Shown here piece after piece: positions 51,696 through 60,579 of a DNA stretch of 64,000 bases; the stretch's first letter is position 1, and the number at the start of each line of letters is the position of its first letter. Under the pieces are notes generated by a model that made no database searches, was not told where the DNA came from, and saw nothing but the letters and a program-made list of their open reading frames with translations. Origin of the DNA: Aminobacter sp. AP02 (lineage in GTDB: Bacteria; Pseudomonadota; Alphaproteobacteria; Rhizobiales; Rhizobiaceae); the NCBI RefSeq assembly GCF_003148805.1, contig NZ_QGGX01000012.1, positions 1 to 64,000 of the forward strand, read 5' to 3'. The position numbers and the translations under genes were made by a program.

Positions 51696-52226
51696 GTGGC
51701 GAAGCTCGTCTTCGGAATGAACCAGTCCTTGGACGGCTACGTGGACCACATGAAGTTTGGGCCAAGCCCAACGCTTTTCCGTCACTTCATCGAGCAGGCG
51801 CGAGACCAGGTGGGCAGTGTGTACGGCAGCCGCCTGTACGAGCTCATGCGCTATTGGGACGAGGATCATCCCGAGTGGGACGAGGCGCGGCGCGACTTCG
51901 CGGCCGCGTGGCGGAACCAACAGAAGTGGGTCGTGTCACGCTCTTTGAAGTCTGTTGGCCCCAACGCTAAACTCGTCGCCGATGACATCGGGGCGTCGAT
52001 ACGCGGAATCAAGGCTCAGTTCGCGGGCGAGATTCAAGTCGGCGGACCCGACTTGGCACGAAGCCTGTCTGAGCTTGGCCTTGTCGATGAGTATCGCCTC
52101 TACCTCCACCCGGTCGTGCTTGGAAGCGGCAAACCATTCTTCGCCGGCCCCCAGCCAAGGCTCCGCCTAGTGGCCAGCGATCGAATTGACGAGGACGTGA
52201 TCAGGCTGACGTATGTTCCTGCTTGA
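51696..52226 (+). CDS. RibD C-terminal/dihydrofolate reductase-like protein
   Basis: 176 aa from a GTG at about 51696 with GGAGG 8 nt upstream; a GTG at 51678 also opens the frame. It matches the free-standing RibD_C family (LVFGMNQSLDGYVDH at the start, EIQVGGPDLARSL and LHPVVLGSGKPFF near the end). Family members are NADPH-type reductases of unknown substrate. The gene lies inside the polysaccharide locus, 136 bp after the co-polymerase gene, with no functional link visible; it may be a later insertion. Confidence 0.83.
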   Translation: MAKLVFGMNQSLDGYVDHMKFGPSPTLFRHFIEQARDQVGSVYGSRLYELMRYWDEDHPEWDEARRDFAAAWRNQQKWVVSRSLKSVGPNAKLVADDIGASIRGIKAQFAGEIQVGGPDLARSLSELGLVDEYRLYLHPVVLGSGKPFFAGPQPRLRLVASDRIDEDVIRLTYVPA

Positions 52227-52258
52227 TCGCTACGGCGACCATGTGATCCTGACCTAGG

Positions 52259-53455
52259 TCAGTCGTCCCCGACGGGCGCGGACTTGCCGCGCACGCCTGA
52301 TCTCAGTCGCTTGACAAGCGGCCATAGCGTTGGGTTGTTCTTGATCGCGCCTTTGATGCGCGAAGTGGATTTCAGGCCAAGCGCGTAGAGGCGGCCTTTT
52401 GCGGTCAATGGCACCAGTACGTCTGCATGCCGTATCTCGATATCGCACCACTGACGCTTGTAGGGTTCGTCGCCGACGCTGAAGTCGTAGACGGCGTAAC
52501 CCTGGCGACTGGCTTCGGCAATGTTGTCGAAGAACAGATATTCGCCTGGGCTGGCATAGGCCAGTTCGTCATCGGCGATGGCACCGAATTCGCAGATCAG
52601 GCGGCTGCCGGCGCGACTTGTGCCGGTGATTGCGCGGTATTTGCCAGCGACCTCCAGCCCATGCAGCACAAAAGGCGGCTTGTCGTGTTGCAGCGCACCG
52701 ACAAACAGCTTGCGGAAGAAGCTGCGCACTTCGGCGTCGGCAAACACGTCCGTGATGCCCATAGACCCGAAGCGCTGCTGCTTCATGGCGAAGAAGGCAT
52801 CGATCATGGCGTTCGCGTCGGCGGCGTTGGCCGCTGTCGTGCGCCGCGCGCCACCAACGGAATCGTATTTCCGCTGCTGGCTGCGATGCCGCTTGCGCTT
52901 CCTCGTGCCGTTTGTCCGCGCGAGAACTGTCTCAAAGCCGCCGTCGAGATTGACCGCTAGGGCCACGTTCGGGCTCGGAGCGGACGGCAGCTTGAGCAGC
53001 GGGTTGGGTAGGCCGTCGAAACTGGCAACCAGGCGGTCGAGCGCGACAAGGTCAACATCCTGCCGGGCTCGGCCTATCGCGCTGATGAGGGCATCAATGT
53101 CATGCGTGGTTGCTGTCGGCAGCCATTCCCTGTCCACAGCCGGAAAATTGCCGTTGGCATGCGTGCCGCCCAAGAAGCGCGCAATACGGAAGGGACCTTC
53201 GCGACGGACTTCAAGCGCGACTGAGACTACGGGGCGCCCGTTGGCGCTCAAGGTTGCAACGAAGGCGTCTGGGTTGTTGGTGTTCATCCAGGCAGACACC
53301 CACACCGGGCTCTGGGCCGGTGCGTAGATGGTTGTGAAACTGCCGTAGCGCTTGAGGGTTTCGATTGAAACGGCAACGATCTCCGCAGTCAAAGCGGTAC
53401 CCGCAACCTGACGCAACAATACGTTGTTTTCGCTGGGCGCAGGAGCGTCAACCAT
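52259..53455 (-). CDS. GNAT/BioF2-like acyltransferase (PF13480) for polysaccharide or surface modification
   Basis: 398 aa. The Acetyltransf_6 (FemAB/BioF2-like) domain occupies about residues 165-320, with TRKRKRHRSQQRKYDS and KQQRFGSMGITDVF. The C-terminal YDFSVGDEPYKRQWCD is typical of this family next to exopolysaccharide genes. It probably acylates a sugar or a lipid-linked intermediate in the cytoplasm. Divergent from the deacetylase gene with an 88-bp shared region. Confidence 0.83.
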   Translation of the reverse strand: MVDAPAPSENNVLLRQVAGTALTAEIVAVSIETLKRYGSFTTIYAPAQSPVWVSAWMNTNNPDAFVATLSANGRPVVSVALEVRREGPFRIARFLGGTHANGNFPAVDREWLPTATTHDIDALISAIGRARQDVDLVALDRLVASFDGLPNPLLKLPSAPSPNVALAVNLDGGFETVLARTNGTRKRKRHRSQQRKYDSVGGARRTTAANAADANAMIDAFFAMKQQRFGSMGITDVFADAEVRSFFRKLFVGALQHDKPPFVLHGLEVAGKYRAITGTSRAGSRLICEFGAIADDELAYASPGEYLFFDNIAEASRQGYAVYDFSVGDEPYKRQWCDIEIRHADVLVPLTAKGRLYALGLKSTSRIKGAIKNNPTLWPLVKRLRSGVRGKSAPVGDD

Positions 53456-53543
53456 ACTTCAATCCTTGCCGGCTATTCATCGGCAGCTGGAGCAGTCCTC
53501 GGCATGCTCGATGCGGCCGAACCTAGGCGCCAAAGGTGAAGGA

Positions 53544-54590
53544 ATGATCGACGTAGCCCGAAAGCTGGCCTTCCTGCTGATCGGACATGCTGGTCTGAGC
53601 GCGCTCGCCAAGCCTTTGGTTGGCAGCGTCGGCGCCATTCTCATGCTTCATCGCGTGACTGCTCTGCTTGAGCGGCCCGAAAGCCCCAATCGCCATCTCA
53701 GCATCACGCCACAATTTCTCGATGCGCTGATCGGCGAGATGAAGCGCATGGGCTATGCCTTTGTCTCGATGGACGAGGCGGTGGCGCGATTGCGCATGGC
53801 AAATGGCGGTCGGTTTGCGGCATTGACCGCAGACGATGCCTATCGCGACAACCTGACCGAGGCGCTGCCAGTTCTGGAAAAGCATGCCGCCCCCATCGCA
53901 ATCTACGTCGCCCCGGGACTGACAGGTGGCGAGGTCGATCTTTGGTGGGAAGTGCTCTATGACATAGTCTCGGCGGGCAAGCCGATCGCGGTCACCATGC
54001 CCGACGGCAAATTGAAGCTCGATTGTTCCACGCCCGAAGGTCGCGCGGCGGCGTTCCGCCGCTTGTCAGACCACATCGCAGGCGAATTGCGTGAAGAAGA
54101 ACAGCGTGCGGTCCTGCGTGGTTGGGCCGATATGGTCGGCGTCGATGCTTCCGCCCCGAACCGTACGCTCTTGATGAACTGGAACGAGATCAGGCGTTGC
54201 GCGGCGCATCCGCTGGTCACGATCGGCGCGCATTCGGTCCATCACTACAATCTCAAGCGGTTGAGAAAGGAATCTGCGCTGCGGGAGATGTATCGTTCAC
54301 GCGACATGATCGAAGCCGAGCTTGGCCGCTCACCTGTCCATTTTGCCTATCCCTATGGCTATGCTGCGGCAGTTGGATTGCGTGAAACCGACCTGGCGCG
54401 CGAGGCTGGCTTTGTCTCGGCCGTCACCACGCGCCATGGCGTTCTCAGACCCGAGCATGCCGACAGCCTGCACGCGCTGCCAAGGCTTTCGGTCAACGGT
54501 CGCCACCAGGAACTGGCAGTGATGCGCGCCATGCTGTCGGGCGCGACGACTTTGGCGGCAAATCGTGGCCGGCGACTGGTGACGGTGTAG
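53544..54590 (+). CDS. Polysaccharide deacetylase (NodB homology domain)
   Basis: 348 aa. NodB domain spans about residues 90-300. Motif 1 reads TADDAY in place of the usual TFDDGY, keeping the catalytic/metal Asp pair. Motif 2 HSVHH supplies the metal histidines, and FAYPYG follows. The N-terminal ~35 residues are hydrophobic (KLAFLLIGHAGLSALA) and probably a membrane anchor or uncleaved signal. The ATG at 53544 is chosen over the open extension to 53424 because AGG precedes it. It probably removes acetyl groups from the locus's polymer. Confidence 0.87.
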   Translation: MIDVARKLAFLLIGHAGLSALAKPLVGSVGAILMLHRVTALLERPESPNRHLSITPQFLDALIGEMKRMGYAFVSMDEAVARLRMANGGRFAALTADDAYRDNLTEALPVLEKHAAPIAIYVAPGLTGGEVDLWWEVLYDIVSAGKPIAVTMPDGKLKLDCSTPEGRAAAFRRLSDHIAGELREEEQRAVLRGWADMVGVDASAPNRTLLMNWNEIRRCAAHPLVTIGAHSVHHYNLKRLRKESALREMYRSRDMIEAELGRSPVHFAYPYGYAAAVGLRETDLAREAGFVSAVTTRHGVLRPEHADSLHALPRLSVNGRHQELAVMRAMLSGATTLAANRGRRLVTV

Positions 54591-54592
54591 GC

Positions 54593-54811
54593 CTACCTGT
54601 TCGCGGATTTGGATGGCTTGACCATCCATTTGATGATCCACATGGCAGGCAGGATCCAGAGCAGTCCGCTGAAGAAGAAGAAGGCCAGGTGCACGATCGG
54701 GCCGGACTGGGACAGTTGCGCGACCGCCACCATGGTTGCGATCAGCGCATACACGACCACCAGCAGCACCAGCAGCACGGTTCCGATCAGCTTCTTGACG
54801 CGAACGGGCAT
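54593..54811 (-). CDS. DUF2842 small membrane protein
   Basis: 72 aa with two hydrophobic segments (about residues 7-32 and 40-62) ending in a basic tail. The ATG at 54811 has AAGGA 7 nt upstream on the minus strand; the longer open frame upstream overlaps ctaA and is not coding. DUF2842 proteins are conserved in alphaproteobacteria near ctaA. Function unknown; a link to cytochrome oxidase assembly is a context guess. Confidence 0.82.
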   Translation of the reverse strand: MPVRVKKLIGTVLLVLLVVVYALIATMVAVAQLSQSGPIVHLAFFFFSGLLWILPAMWIIKWMVKPSKSANR

Positions 54812-54979
54812 TTCTTGATCCTTTATCCAGGCTTCGCATAAATGCTCCGGGCAGCCGGCGCAACCGGCGAGGGGGCGTGTGGATGCGGCGCGACTGCGTG
54901 TCGCGCGGGCTGAACTTGCCAGCGAAGCCGCTATGGTCCACCAGTCCGGCGGGTTTCGAACGAGCCGGGAACGATTGCC

Positions 54980-56074
54980 ATGTCCACGATGACCAACATT
55001 GCAGCACCGCTTGTCCGACGCGACAGGGAATTGCGCGATCGTGCGCTCGTTCGCGGCTGGCTGTATGTCGTGCTTGTCGTCCTGTTTGCGCTGGTCATGG
55101 TCGGCGGCGCCACGCGCATGACCGGCTCTGGTCTGTCCATCACCGAATGGAAGCCGATCCACGGCGTCATCCCGCCGCTCAACCAGGCGGAATGGCAAGA
55201 GGAATTCGAAAAGTACCAGCAGATCCCGCAATACCAGCAGGTCAACAAGGGCATGACTCTTGACGAGTTCAAGGGCATCTTCTGGTGGGAGTGGGCGCAC
55301 CGGCTGCTTGCCCGCGGCGTCGGCTTCCTTGTCGCCATTCCGCTCGCCTTCTTCTGGATCTCGGGCCGTCTCGAACGCCGGCTGAAGCCGCGTCTGGTAG
55401 GCCTTTTGGCGCTGGGTGGCCTGCAAGGTGCCATCGGCTGGTGGATGGTTGCTTCGGGACTATCTGAACGCGTCTCGGTCAGCCAGTACCGCCTGGCGAT
55501 CCACCTGACCTTTGCTTGCATCATCGTCACGGCGGTCGCCTACATCGCACGCGGGCTGGCGACCTATTCGCAAGCGCCCGCCGATCGGGGCGTGCAGCGC
55601 TTTTCGGGCATCATGGTGCTGCTGGTAATGTTCCAGATTTATCTCGGCGCGCTGGTGGCCGGCCTTCACGCCGGTCTGTCCTACAACACCTGGCCGTTGA
55701 TGGACGGCGCCATCATTCCCGGCGACCTGCTGATCATCGAGCCGGTCTGGCGCAACTTCTTCGAAAGCCCCAAGACAGTTCAGTTCATCCACCGCATGTT
55801 CGCCTACACGCTACTGGTGGTCGCAGTCTGGCACGCTATCTCGACAATGCGGGCCGCACCCAGGACGACGCATGCGCGCCGCGCCTGGATGCTGGTTATC
55901 CTCATTCTCGCTCAGGCCGCTATTGGTGTCGGAACGTTGCTGATGCAGGCGCACATGCATTGGGCATTGCTGCATCAGGGCCTTGCGCTGATCGTGCTGA
56001 TCTTCGCCACCGCCCATTGGCGCGGCACCAAGGGGCCTTACCCCTTGGAAAACGACGTCGAGATCAGAAGCTAG
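54980..56074 (+). CDS. ctaA: Heme A synthase (Cox15)
   Basis: 364 aa, eight membrane helices in two four-helix repeats. Oxidises the heme O C8 methyl group to form heme A for cytochrome c oxidase. Conserved histidines lie in [27 protein letters not shown] and LLHQGLAL. The [18 protein letters not shown] motif is diagnostic of the alphaproteobacterial/mitochondrial Cox15 type. Start ATG 54980. Overlaps the convergent kinase gene by 11 bp. Confidence 0.95.
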   Translation: MSTMTNIAAPLVRRDRELRDRALVRGWLYVVLVVLFALVMVGGATRMTGSGLSITEWKPIHGVIPPLNQAEWQEEFEKYQQIPQYQQVNKGMTLDEFKGIFWWEWAHRLLARGVGFLVAIPLAFFWISGRLERRLKPRLVGLLALGGLQGAIGWWMVASGLSERVSVSQYRLAIHLTFACIIVTAVAYIARGLATYSQAPADRGVQRFSGIMVLLVMFQIYLGALVAGLHAGLSYNTWPLMDGAIIPGDLLIIEPVWRNFFESPKTVQFIHRMFAYTLLVVAVWHAISTMRAAPRTTHARRAWMLVILILAQAAIGVGTLLMQAHMHWALLHQGLALIVLIFATAHWRGTKGPYPLENDVEIRS

Positions 56075-56906
56075 CTCGCACGCCGCGAATCGCCGCTACC
56101 ACGGCGAGTTCGCTGTTTTCGTCAGCGTCGTTACGGTCTTCGGCATGCCAGGATGCCGACAGGCAGCCCCAGGCAATCGCGTGATCGAGGATAGTGTCGG
56201 GACGTTGGCCAAGCGTCTTGGCGAAACTCTCCGCCATATACGCGATGCGCTCGGGATCGACGCAGAGATCCCCGTGGCGATCGAGCGGATTGTAAAAGAA
56301 GTTCGCCGTGTCGAAGCCTGGATCGCCCAGGATGCCCTTGGGATCGATCACAAGCCAGCCGCGTTCACCGAGCAAGATGTTGTCATGATGCAGGTCACCA
56401 TGCAGCACGCGCAGTTCGTGTGGGTTTGTCAGCAGGCGCTCCGCAACGACAGCGGCTTCTGGATACGGACTTTCCACTCCTGCGTCGCGATCAAGCATAG
56501 CCTTCTTGAAAAGGCTGGCGAAACGCTCCCTGAGCGGCTGCAAATCGGCCGGAGGGGAAACATCCGAGGGCGAACGCAGCGTCGCCATCACCTCATTGGC
56601 AATGTCGGTCGCGTGCCGGTCGCCATGTTCGTTCAATTCATCGACAAGAAGCCGGTCGCCGGCATATTCGAGCAGCATGTCGTGCCGGTCGAAGCCCAGC
56701 AGCCGGACTGCGCCAACGCCGTCGCGCCATGACAGATAGTGTGCACCACGCAACTCGTCGGCGACGTCGTCGAAGGGCTTGAGGGCCTTGACCACAGCAG
56801 GGCTGCCGTCGGCAAGCCGCACCTTCCAAATGCGGCTCGAAAACGTTTCGGCTATAAGCTGGGGGGCGCTGACATTCCAGCGAACCGGAAAGACAGCTTG
56901 ATCCAT
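56064..56906 (-). CDS. APH(6)/hydroxyurea-type phosphotransferase-like protein
   Basis: 280 aa. The kinase fold with [10 protein letters not shown] (~residue 169) and [13 protein letters not shown] (~188) matches the APH_6_hur family (streptomycin 6-kinase and hydroxyurea kinase), in which the DPKG aspartate coordinates Mg. The N-terminal VVKALKP supplies the ATP lysine. Whether it modifies streptomycin is unknown; a metabolic small-molecule kinase is equally possible. Its start lies 2 bp after the argC stop, so it is in the argC unit. It overlaps ctaA by 11 bp convergently. Confidence 0.82.
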   Translation of the reverse strand: MDQAVFPVRWNVSAPQLIAETFSSRIWKVRLADGSPAVVKALKPFDDVADELRGAHYLSWRDGVGAVRLLGFDRHDMLLEYAGDRLLVDELNEHGDRHATDIANEVMATLRSPSDVSPPADLQPLRERFASLFKKAMLDRDAGVESPYPEAAVVAERLLTNPHELRVLHGDLHHDNILLGERGWLVIDPKGILGDPGFDTANFFYNPLDRHGDLCVDPERIAYMAESFAKTLGQRPDTILDHAIAWGCLSASWHAEDRNDADENSELAVVAAIRGVRASF

Positions 56907-56908
56907 TC

Positions 56909-57847
56909 TCAGTGCTTGAGCCCGAGCATCAGGTCCATGTTCTGGACCGCGGCACCCGAGGCGCCCTTGCCGAGATTGTCGAGCAGGGCAACGAGATTGA
57001 CCTGACCTTGGCCTTCGGTTCCGAAGACATAGAGTTTCATCCGATCGGTGTCGGCAAGCTCCGTCGGGTCGAGGCGGTCGAGCTTGGCGCTCGTGGCCAA
57101 TGGCACGACTTCGACGATATCTTGCCCCTCGTAATGCGCCGAAAGGGCCGCGTGGATGTCGCCCATCGAAGGCGTGCCAGTGAGGTCGGTAAGGTGCAAT
57201 GGCACCTGTACGATCATGCCCTGGGCAAAGCGCCCGACAGAAGGCGCAAAGATCGGGCGCCGATCAAGCAGACCGTGCTGCTTCATCTCGGCGACGTGCT
57301 TGTGCATCAGCGGCAGCCCGTAGAGGAAATGTGGCGAGGCGATATGGTCGGGACGCGAGGCGTCCTCCATCTGGCCGATCATCTGCTTGCCGCCGCCGGT
57401 GTAGCCGGAGACGGCATTGACGCTCACCGGATAATCGGCGGGCAGGATGCCGGCTGCCACAAGTGGGCGGATCAGCGAGATCGCACCGGTGGGATAGCAG
57501 CCCGGGTTGGCGACGAGGCGCGCGTCTGCGATGCGCTTGCGCTGTGCAGCGTCCATTTCGGCGAATCCATAGGCCCAATCGGGATGAATACGATGCGCCG
57601 TCGACGTGTCGATGATGCGGGTAGAATTGTTGCCTTCGAGGATGCGCACCGCCTCTTTCGAGGCGTCGTCGGGCAGGCAGAGGATGGCGACGTCCGCCTC
57701 GTGCAGCCGCTCTGCTCTGAGGTCGAGGTTGCGGCGCTCGGCCTCGGGAATAGACAGGACCGCAAGATCGTCGCGGGCGGCGAGGCGCGTGCGGATCTGC
57801 AGGCCGGTGGTGCCGTGTTCGCCGTCGATGAAGATTTTCGGTTTCAT
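56909..57847 (-). CDS. argC: N-acetyl-gamma-glutamyl-phosphate reductase, type 2
   Basis: 312 aa. NADPH-dependent third step of arginine synthesis. The N-terminal Rossmann motif is [15 protein letters not shown], the catalytic cysteine is in [12 protein letters not shown], and the active-site histidine region is [12 protein letters not shown]. The short type 2 form (~310 aa) lacks part of the NADP-binding loop of type 1 enzymes. The ATG at 57847 is preceded by GGAA. Same strand as speB upstream and the APH-like kinase downstream. Confidence 0.95.
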   Translation of the reverse strand: MKPKIFIDGEHGTTGLQIRTRLAARDDLAVLSIPEAERRNLDLRAERLHEADVAILCLPDDASKEAVRILEGNNSTRIIDTSTAHRIHPDWAYGFAEMDAAQRKRIADARLVANPGCYPTGAISLIRPLVAAGILPADYPVSVNAVSGYTGGGKQMIGQMEDASRPDHIASPHFLYGLPLMHKHVAEMKQHGLLDRRPIFAPSVGRFAQGMIVQVPLHLTDLTGTPSMGDIHAALSAHYEGQDIVEVVPLATSAKLDRLDPTELADTDRMKLYVFGTEGQGQVNLVALLDNLGKGASGAAVQNMDLMLGLKH

Positions 57848-57933
57848 GGTCTGTCGTTCCGTCGAAAGAATTGTCATTTCAGAAGCTTATGGCCGAATTC
57901 GGACTCAATCCGGCAAGTCGTGAAATCGGCGTC

Positions 57934-58890
57934 TCAGGCCTTTTCGCGCGCCTTCTTCTCGGCCAGCAGGCCGAGATATTGCATGGCGACGGTGGAGCCG
58001 GCGATAGCGGTAATATCGGCATGATCATAGGCCGGCGCAACCTCGACAATGTCGGCGCCGACAATATCGATCTGGGTCATCTGGCGCAGCAGCGAGAGAA
58101 TCTTGGCAGAGGAGGGGCCGCCCGCCACCGGCGTTCCTGTCCCAGGCGCGTAGGCCGGGTCGAGGCAGTCGATGTCGAAGGTAACATAGGTCTTCTTGCC
58201 GCCGGTGCGCTCGGCAATCACATAGGCGATGTCGGCAGCACGCATCTCTTCGACCTCGTGCCCGTAGAGGATCTTGATGCCGAAATCTTCCGGCGCATGC
58301 GTGCGGATGCCGATCTGGATCGAGCGGTCGGGGTCGATGATCCCATCCTTGACCGCGCGCCCGACAAAAGAGCCGTGGTCGATGCGCTTGCCGTCGTCCG
58401 GCCAGGTGTCCTGGTGGGCGTCGAACTGGACCAGGGCCATTGGGCCGTGGATGGCCGCATGCGCTTTAAGTACCGGCCAGGTCACGTAATGGTCGCCCCC
58501 GAGTGTCAGCAGGAACGCGCCCGACTTGAGGATCTTTGCCGCCTCGCGTTCTATCGTCGCCGGCGTCTTCTGGTGATTGCCGCTGTCGAGCAGGCAGTCG
58601 CCATAGTCGACCACCGCGAGATCCTCGAACAGGTCGCGCTGGAACGGATACTGCGGGTCGCAATCGAAGATGGCCGACGCCCGGCGTATCGCCTGCGGGC
58701 CGAACCGCGCGCCAGGCCGATTGGTGACGGCCGCGTCGAAGGGAATGCCCCAGACCACAGCATCGGCGCCCGCAACGTTCTTCGAATATTTGCGGCGCAT
58801 GAAGGACAATGCCCCTGCATAGGTCGGATCACCCGAGCGGCCGGTGTTTGTCCGTGCCGTAAAGGCGTGATCGATCGATGAAGCGGGCAT
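57934..58890 (-). CDS. speB: Agmatinase (ureohydrolase family)
   Basis: 318 aa. Hydrolyses agmatine to putrescine and urea. The binuclear Mn ligands lie in TLGGDHYVTWP, QFDAHQDTW and TFDIDCLDPAYAPGTGTP. The start ATG at 58890 has GAGGAG 7 nt upstream; the open frame continues upstream without family similarity. No arginine decarboxylase is in the window, so another guanidino substrate remains possible. 86 bp upstream of argC on the same strand. Confidence 0.92.
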   Translation of the reverse strand: MPASSIDHAFTARTNTGRSGDPTYAGALSFMRRKYSKNVAGADAVVWGIPFDAAVTNRPGARFGPQAIRRASAIFDCDPQYPFQRDLFEDLAVVDYGDCLLDSGNHQKTPATIEREAAKILKSGAFLLTLGGDHYVTWPVLKAHAAIHGPMALVQFDAHQDTWPDDGKRIDHGSFVGRAVKDGIIDPDRSIQIGIRTHAPEDFGIKILYGHEVEEMRAADIAYVIAERTGGKKTYVTFDIDCLDPAYAPGTGTPVAGGPSSAKILSLLRQMTQIDIVGADIVEVAPAYDHADITAIAGSTVAMQYLGLLAEKKAREKA

Positions 58891-59086
58891 GGGCAGTCTC
58901 CTCAGTCGGTCTATCGGAATTCGAGGCGCAAGAACTACAGAAACCGGCCTCAACATGCCAGCCCCGAAGTGCAGCGTGAGGACCGCCGAAATTCCGCGCG
59001 TTCATGCCCTTGTCATCCGTCTTACATTCCCCTGTCATCGCCGCCTCGTAACTCCCTGCCCATCCTCGGGCCATGGAGCGATTCCC

Positions 59087-60160
59087 ATGCGGGCAGTTCT
59101 GGCAGGCGCAGTCCTCGCTTTCCTTCTTGGCGGCATTTCAGCCGGGCATGCGGGAACGCGGGCCGAGCAGATCCTGGAGCGTTTCGGAAATGCCAACAAA
59201 TGGCGTGACCATGTGATGGTCGTGGCCCATCGCGGCGGGCTCGCCGCCGGCAAGACGCTGTATCCCGAAAACTCCATCGCTTCGGTGCGTGGCGTTATCG
59301 CTTTGGGCGCGGAGATGGTGGAAATCGACGTTCGTCGTTCCAGGGATGGCGAACTGGTCGTCATGCATGACAGCTGGCTCGATAGGACGACAAGTTGCAA
59401 GGGCGAGGTCATCGCACGCACACTGGAAGAATTGCGGCGCTGCTATCTCGTCGTCGAGGGAACCGGCAGGGTGACGAGCGAGCCTGTGCCGACCTTGCGC
59501 GAGATGCTTGGCGTCACCAAAGGCAGGATTCTGGTCAATCTCGACAACAAGCTCGAAACCGCCGATCTCGTAGACATGGTTGCCCTGGCGCGCGACATGG
59601 GCATGGAAGAGCAGGTCGTGGTCAAGGCGAACCTGTGGGATGCCGAACGTGCTGCCACCGTCAAGGAAACCATGCGGCAGGTCGGCGCGGGCTTCCAGTT
59701 CATGCCGATCATTGCCGACGATGCGGTGCGCGATGCCAGCTTCGTAGAGGCCGTAAGCCACAAGTTTTCCGCCAGCGCCGTCGAGATGATCGCATGGCGC
59801 GGCGATGCCAAGGCGATGACCGACACGGGTGGGCCGTTGTTCTCGGGAAAGATGAGGGCGGCCGCCATACGTGGAAACTGGCATATCTGGGTCGATACCC
59901 ACGCCATCGTCAACAAGCCCGGCGGCTTTCTGTCGGGCGGCCGTGGCGACGAGCTTGCGGTAGCTGCTGGCTTTCCCGACGAGACCTTCGGTTTCTGGGC
60001 CGAGCGCGGAGCGACGATGATCCAGACCGACGAACCCGATGCGGCTATACAATGGCTGGCGGCCAATGGGTACCGCGCGCCCTATGCGGACGTGGACGAG
60101 GCGATAGCGTCGGTAACAGGGCAGGGCACGCCCGGACCTCACGAGCAGCCGACCAATTGA
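59087..60160 (+). CDS. Periplasmic glycerophosphodiester phosphodiesterase family protein
   Basis: 357 aa. Signal peptide MRAVLAGAVLAFLLGGISAGHA, then the GDPD TIM barrel with HRGG (~residue 47), YPENSIASV, EIDVRRSRDGELVVMHD and the final ATMIQTDEP. Releases alcohols from glycerophosphodiesters. GGAG 8 nt before the ATG at 59087 supports the start; the open frame to 58889 has no signal. A long insert between the EIDV motif and the C-terminus is typical of the longer family members. Confidence 0.9.
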   Translation: MRAVLAGAVLAFLLGGISAGHAGTRAEQILERFGNANKWRDHVMVVAHRGGLAAGKTLYPENSIASVRGVIALGAEMVEIDVRRSRDGELVVMHDSWLDRTTSCKGEVIARTLEELRRCYLVVEGTGRVTSEPVPTLREMLGVTKGRILVNLDNKLETADLVDMVALARDMGMEEQVVVKANLWDAERAATVKETMRQVGAGFQFMPIIADDAVRDASFVEAVSHKFSASAVEMIAWRGDAKAMTDTGGPLFSGKMRAAAIRGNWHIWVDTHAIVNKPGGFLSGGRGDELAVAAGFPDETFGFWAERGATMIQTDEPDAAIQWLAANGYRAPYADVDEAIASVTGQGTPGPHEQPTN

Positions 60161-60171
60161 GCCACCCACTG

Positions 60172-60453
60172 TCAGTCGATCGTCTGCCTGAGGGACCTCT
60201 GCCGGTCCTTGATGTCGTATTTTGAGCCGCCGGCGCTCAATAGCTTCTTCGACAGTTTCTTGCAGTGGCTGTTAGCCTTCTTGGCTGCCTTCTTCGCATC
60301 GGTGCCTTTGGCAATGGCCTTGTCGGCCGTCCGTTTCCAGCAGCTGTCGTAGTAGCTGGCGCCCTTCTGATACTTGCTGTTCGGCGCCGCCTGAGCGGCC
60401 GCCGAGGAGGCGACGAAAATGGCCATCGCGATCGCAACAGGATTGCGGGACAT
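60172..60453 (-). CDS. Small secreted Lys-rich protein of unknown function
   Basis: 93 aa. ATG at 60453 with GGGA 6 nt upstream on the minus strand; signal peptide MSRNPVAIAMAIFVASSAAAQA. The mature part is basic (many Lys and Ala) with two cysteines (DSCWKRTA and NSHCKKLS), possibly a disulfide. No family recognised. Convergent with the GDPD gene (11-bp gap). Confidence 0.7.
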   Translation of the reverse strand: MSRNPVAIAMAIFVASSAAAQAAPNSKYQKGASYYDSCWKRTADKAIAKGTDAKKAAKKANSHCKKLSKKLLSAGGSKYDIKDRQRSLRQTID

Positions 60454-60516
60454 GACGGTTCCCATCGTTGGTGCCATCCGACCGACTGCAGTGATTATAC
60501 GACATTTGCGCAAAGC

Positions 60517-60552
60517 CACAAAAAGAAAGGGGCCGGTCTGGACCGGCCCCTT
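60517..60552 (-). terminator. Intrinsic terminator after rpsI
   Basis: Minus strand AAGGGGCCGGT and ACCGGCCCCTT pair over 11 bp with loop CCAG, followed by a TTTCTTTTTG tract. Confidence 0.93.
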
Positions 60553-60579
60553 GTGATTTCGCGAAGACAGTCTCGGCGC

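Noticed and set aside
57871-58881. 336-aa plus-strand frame antisense to speB
   Set aside because: Shadow of the agmatinase gene; no motif of its own.
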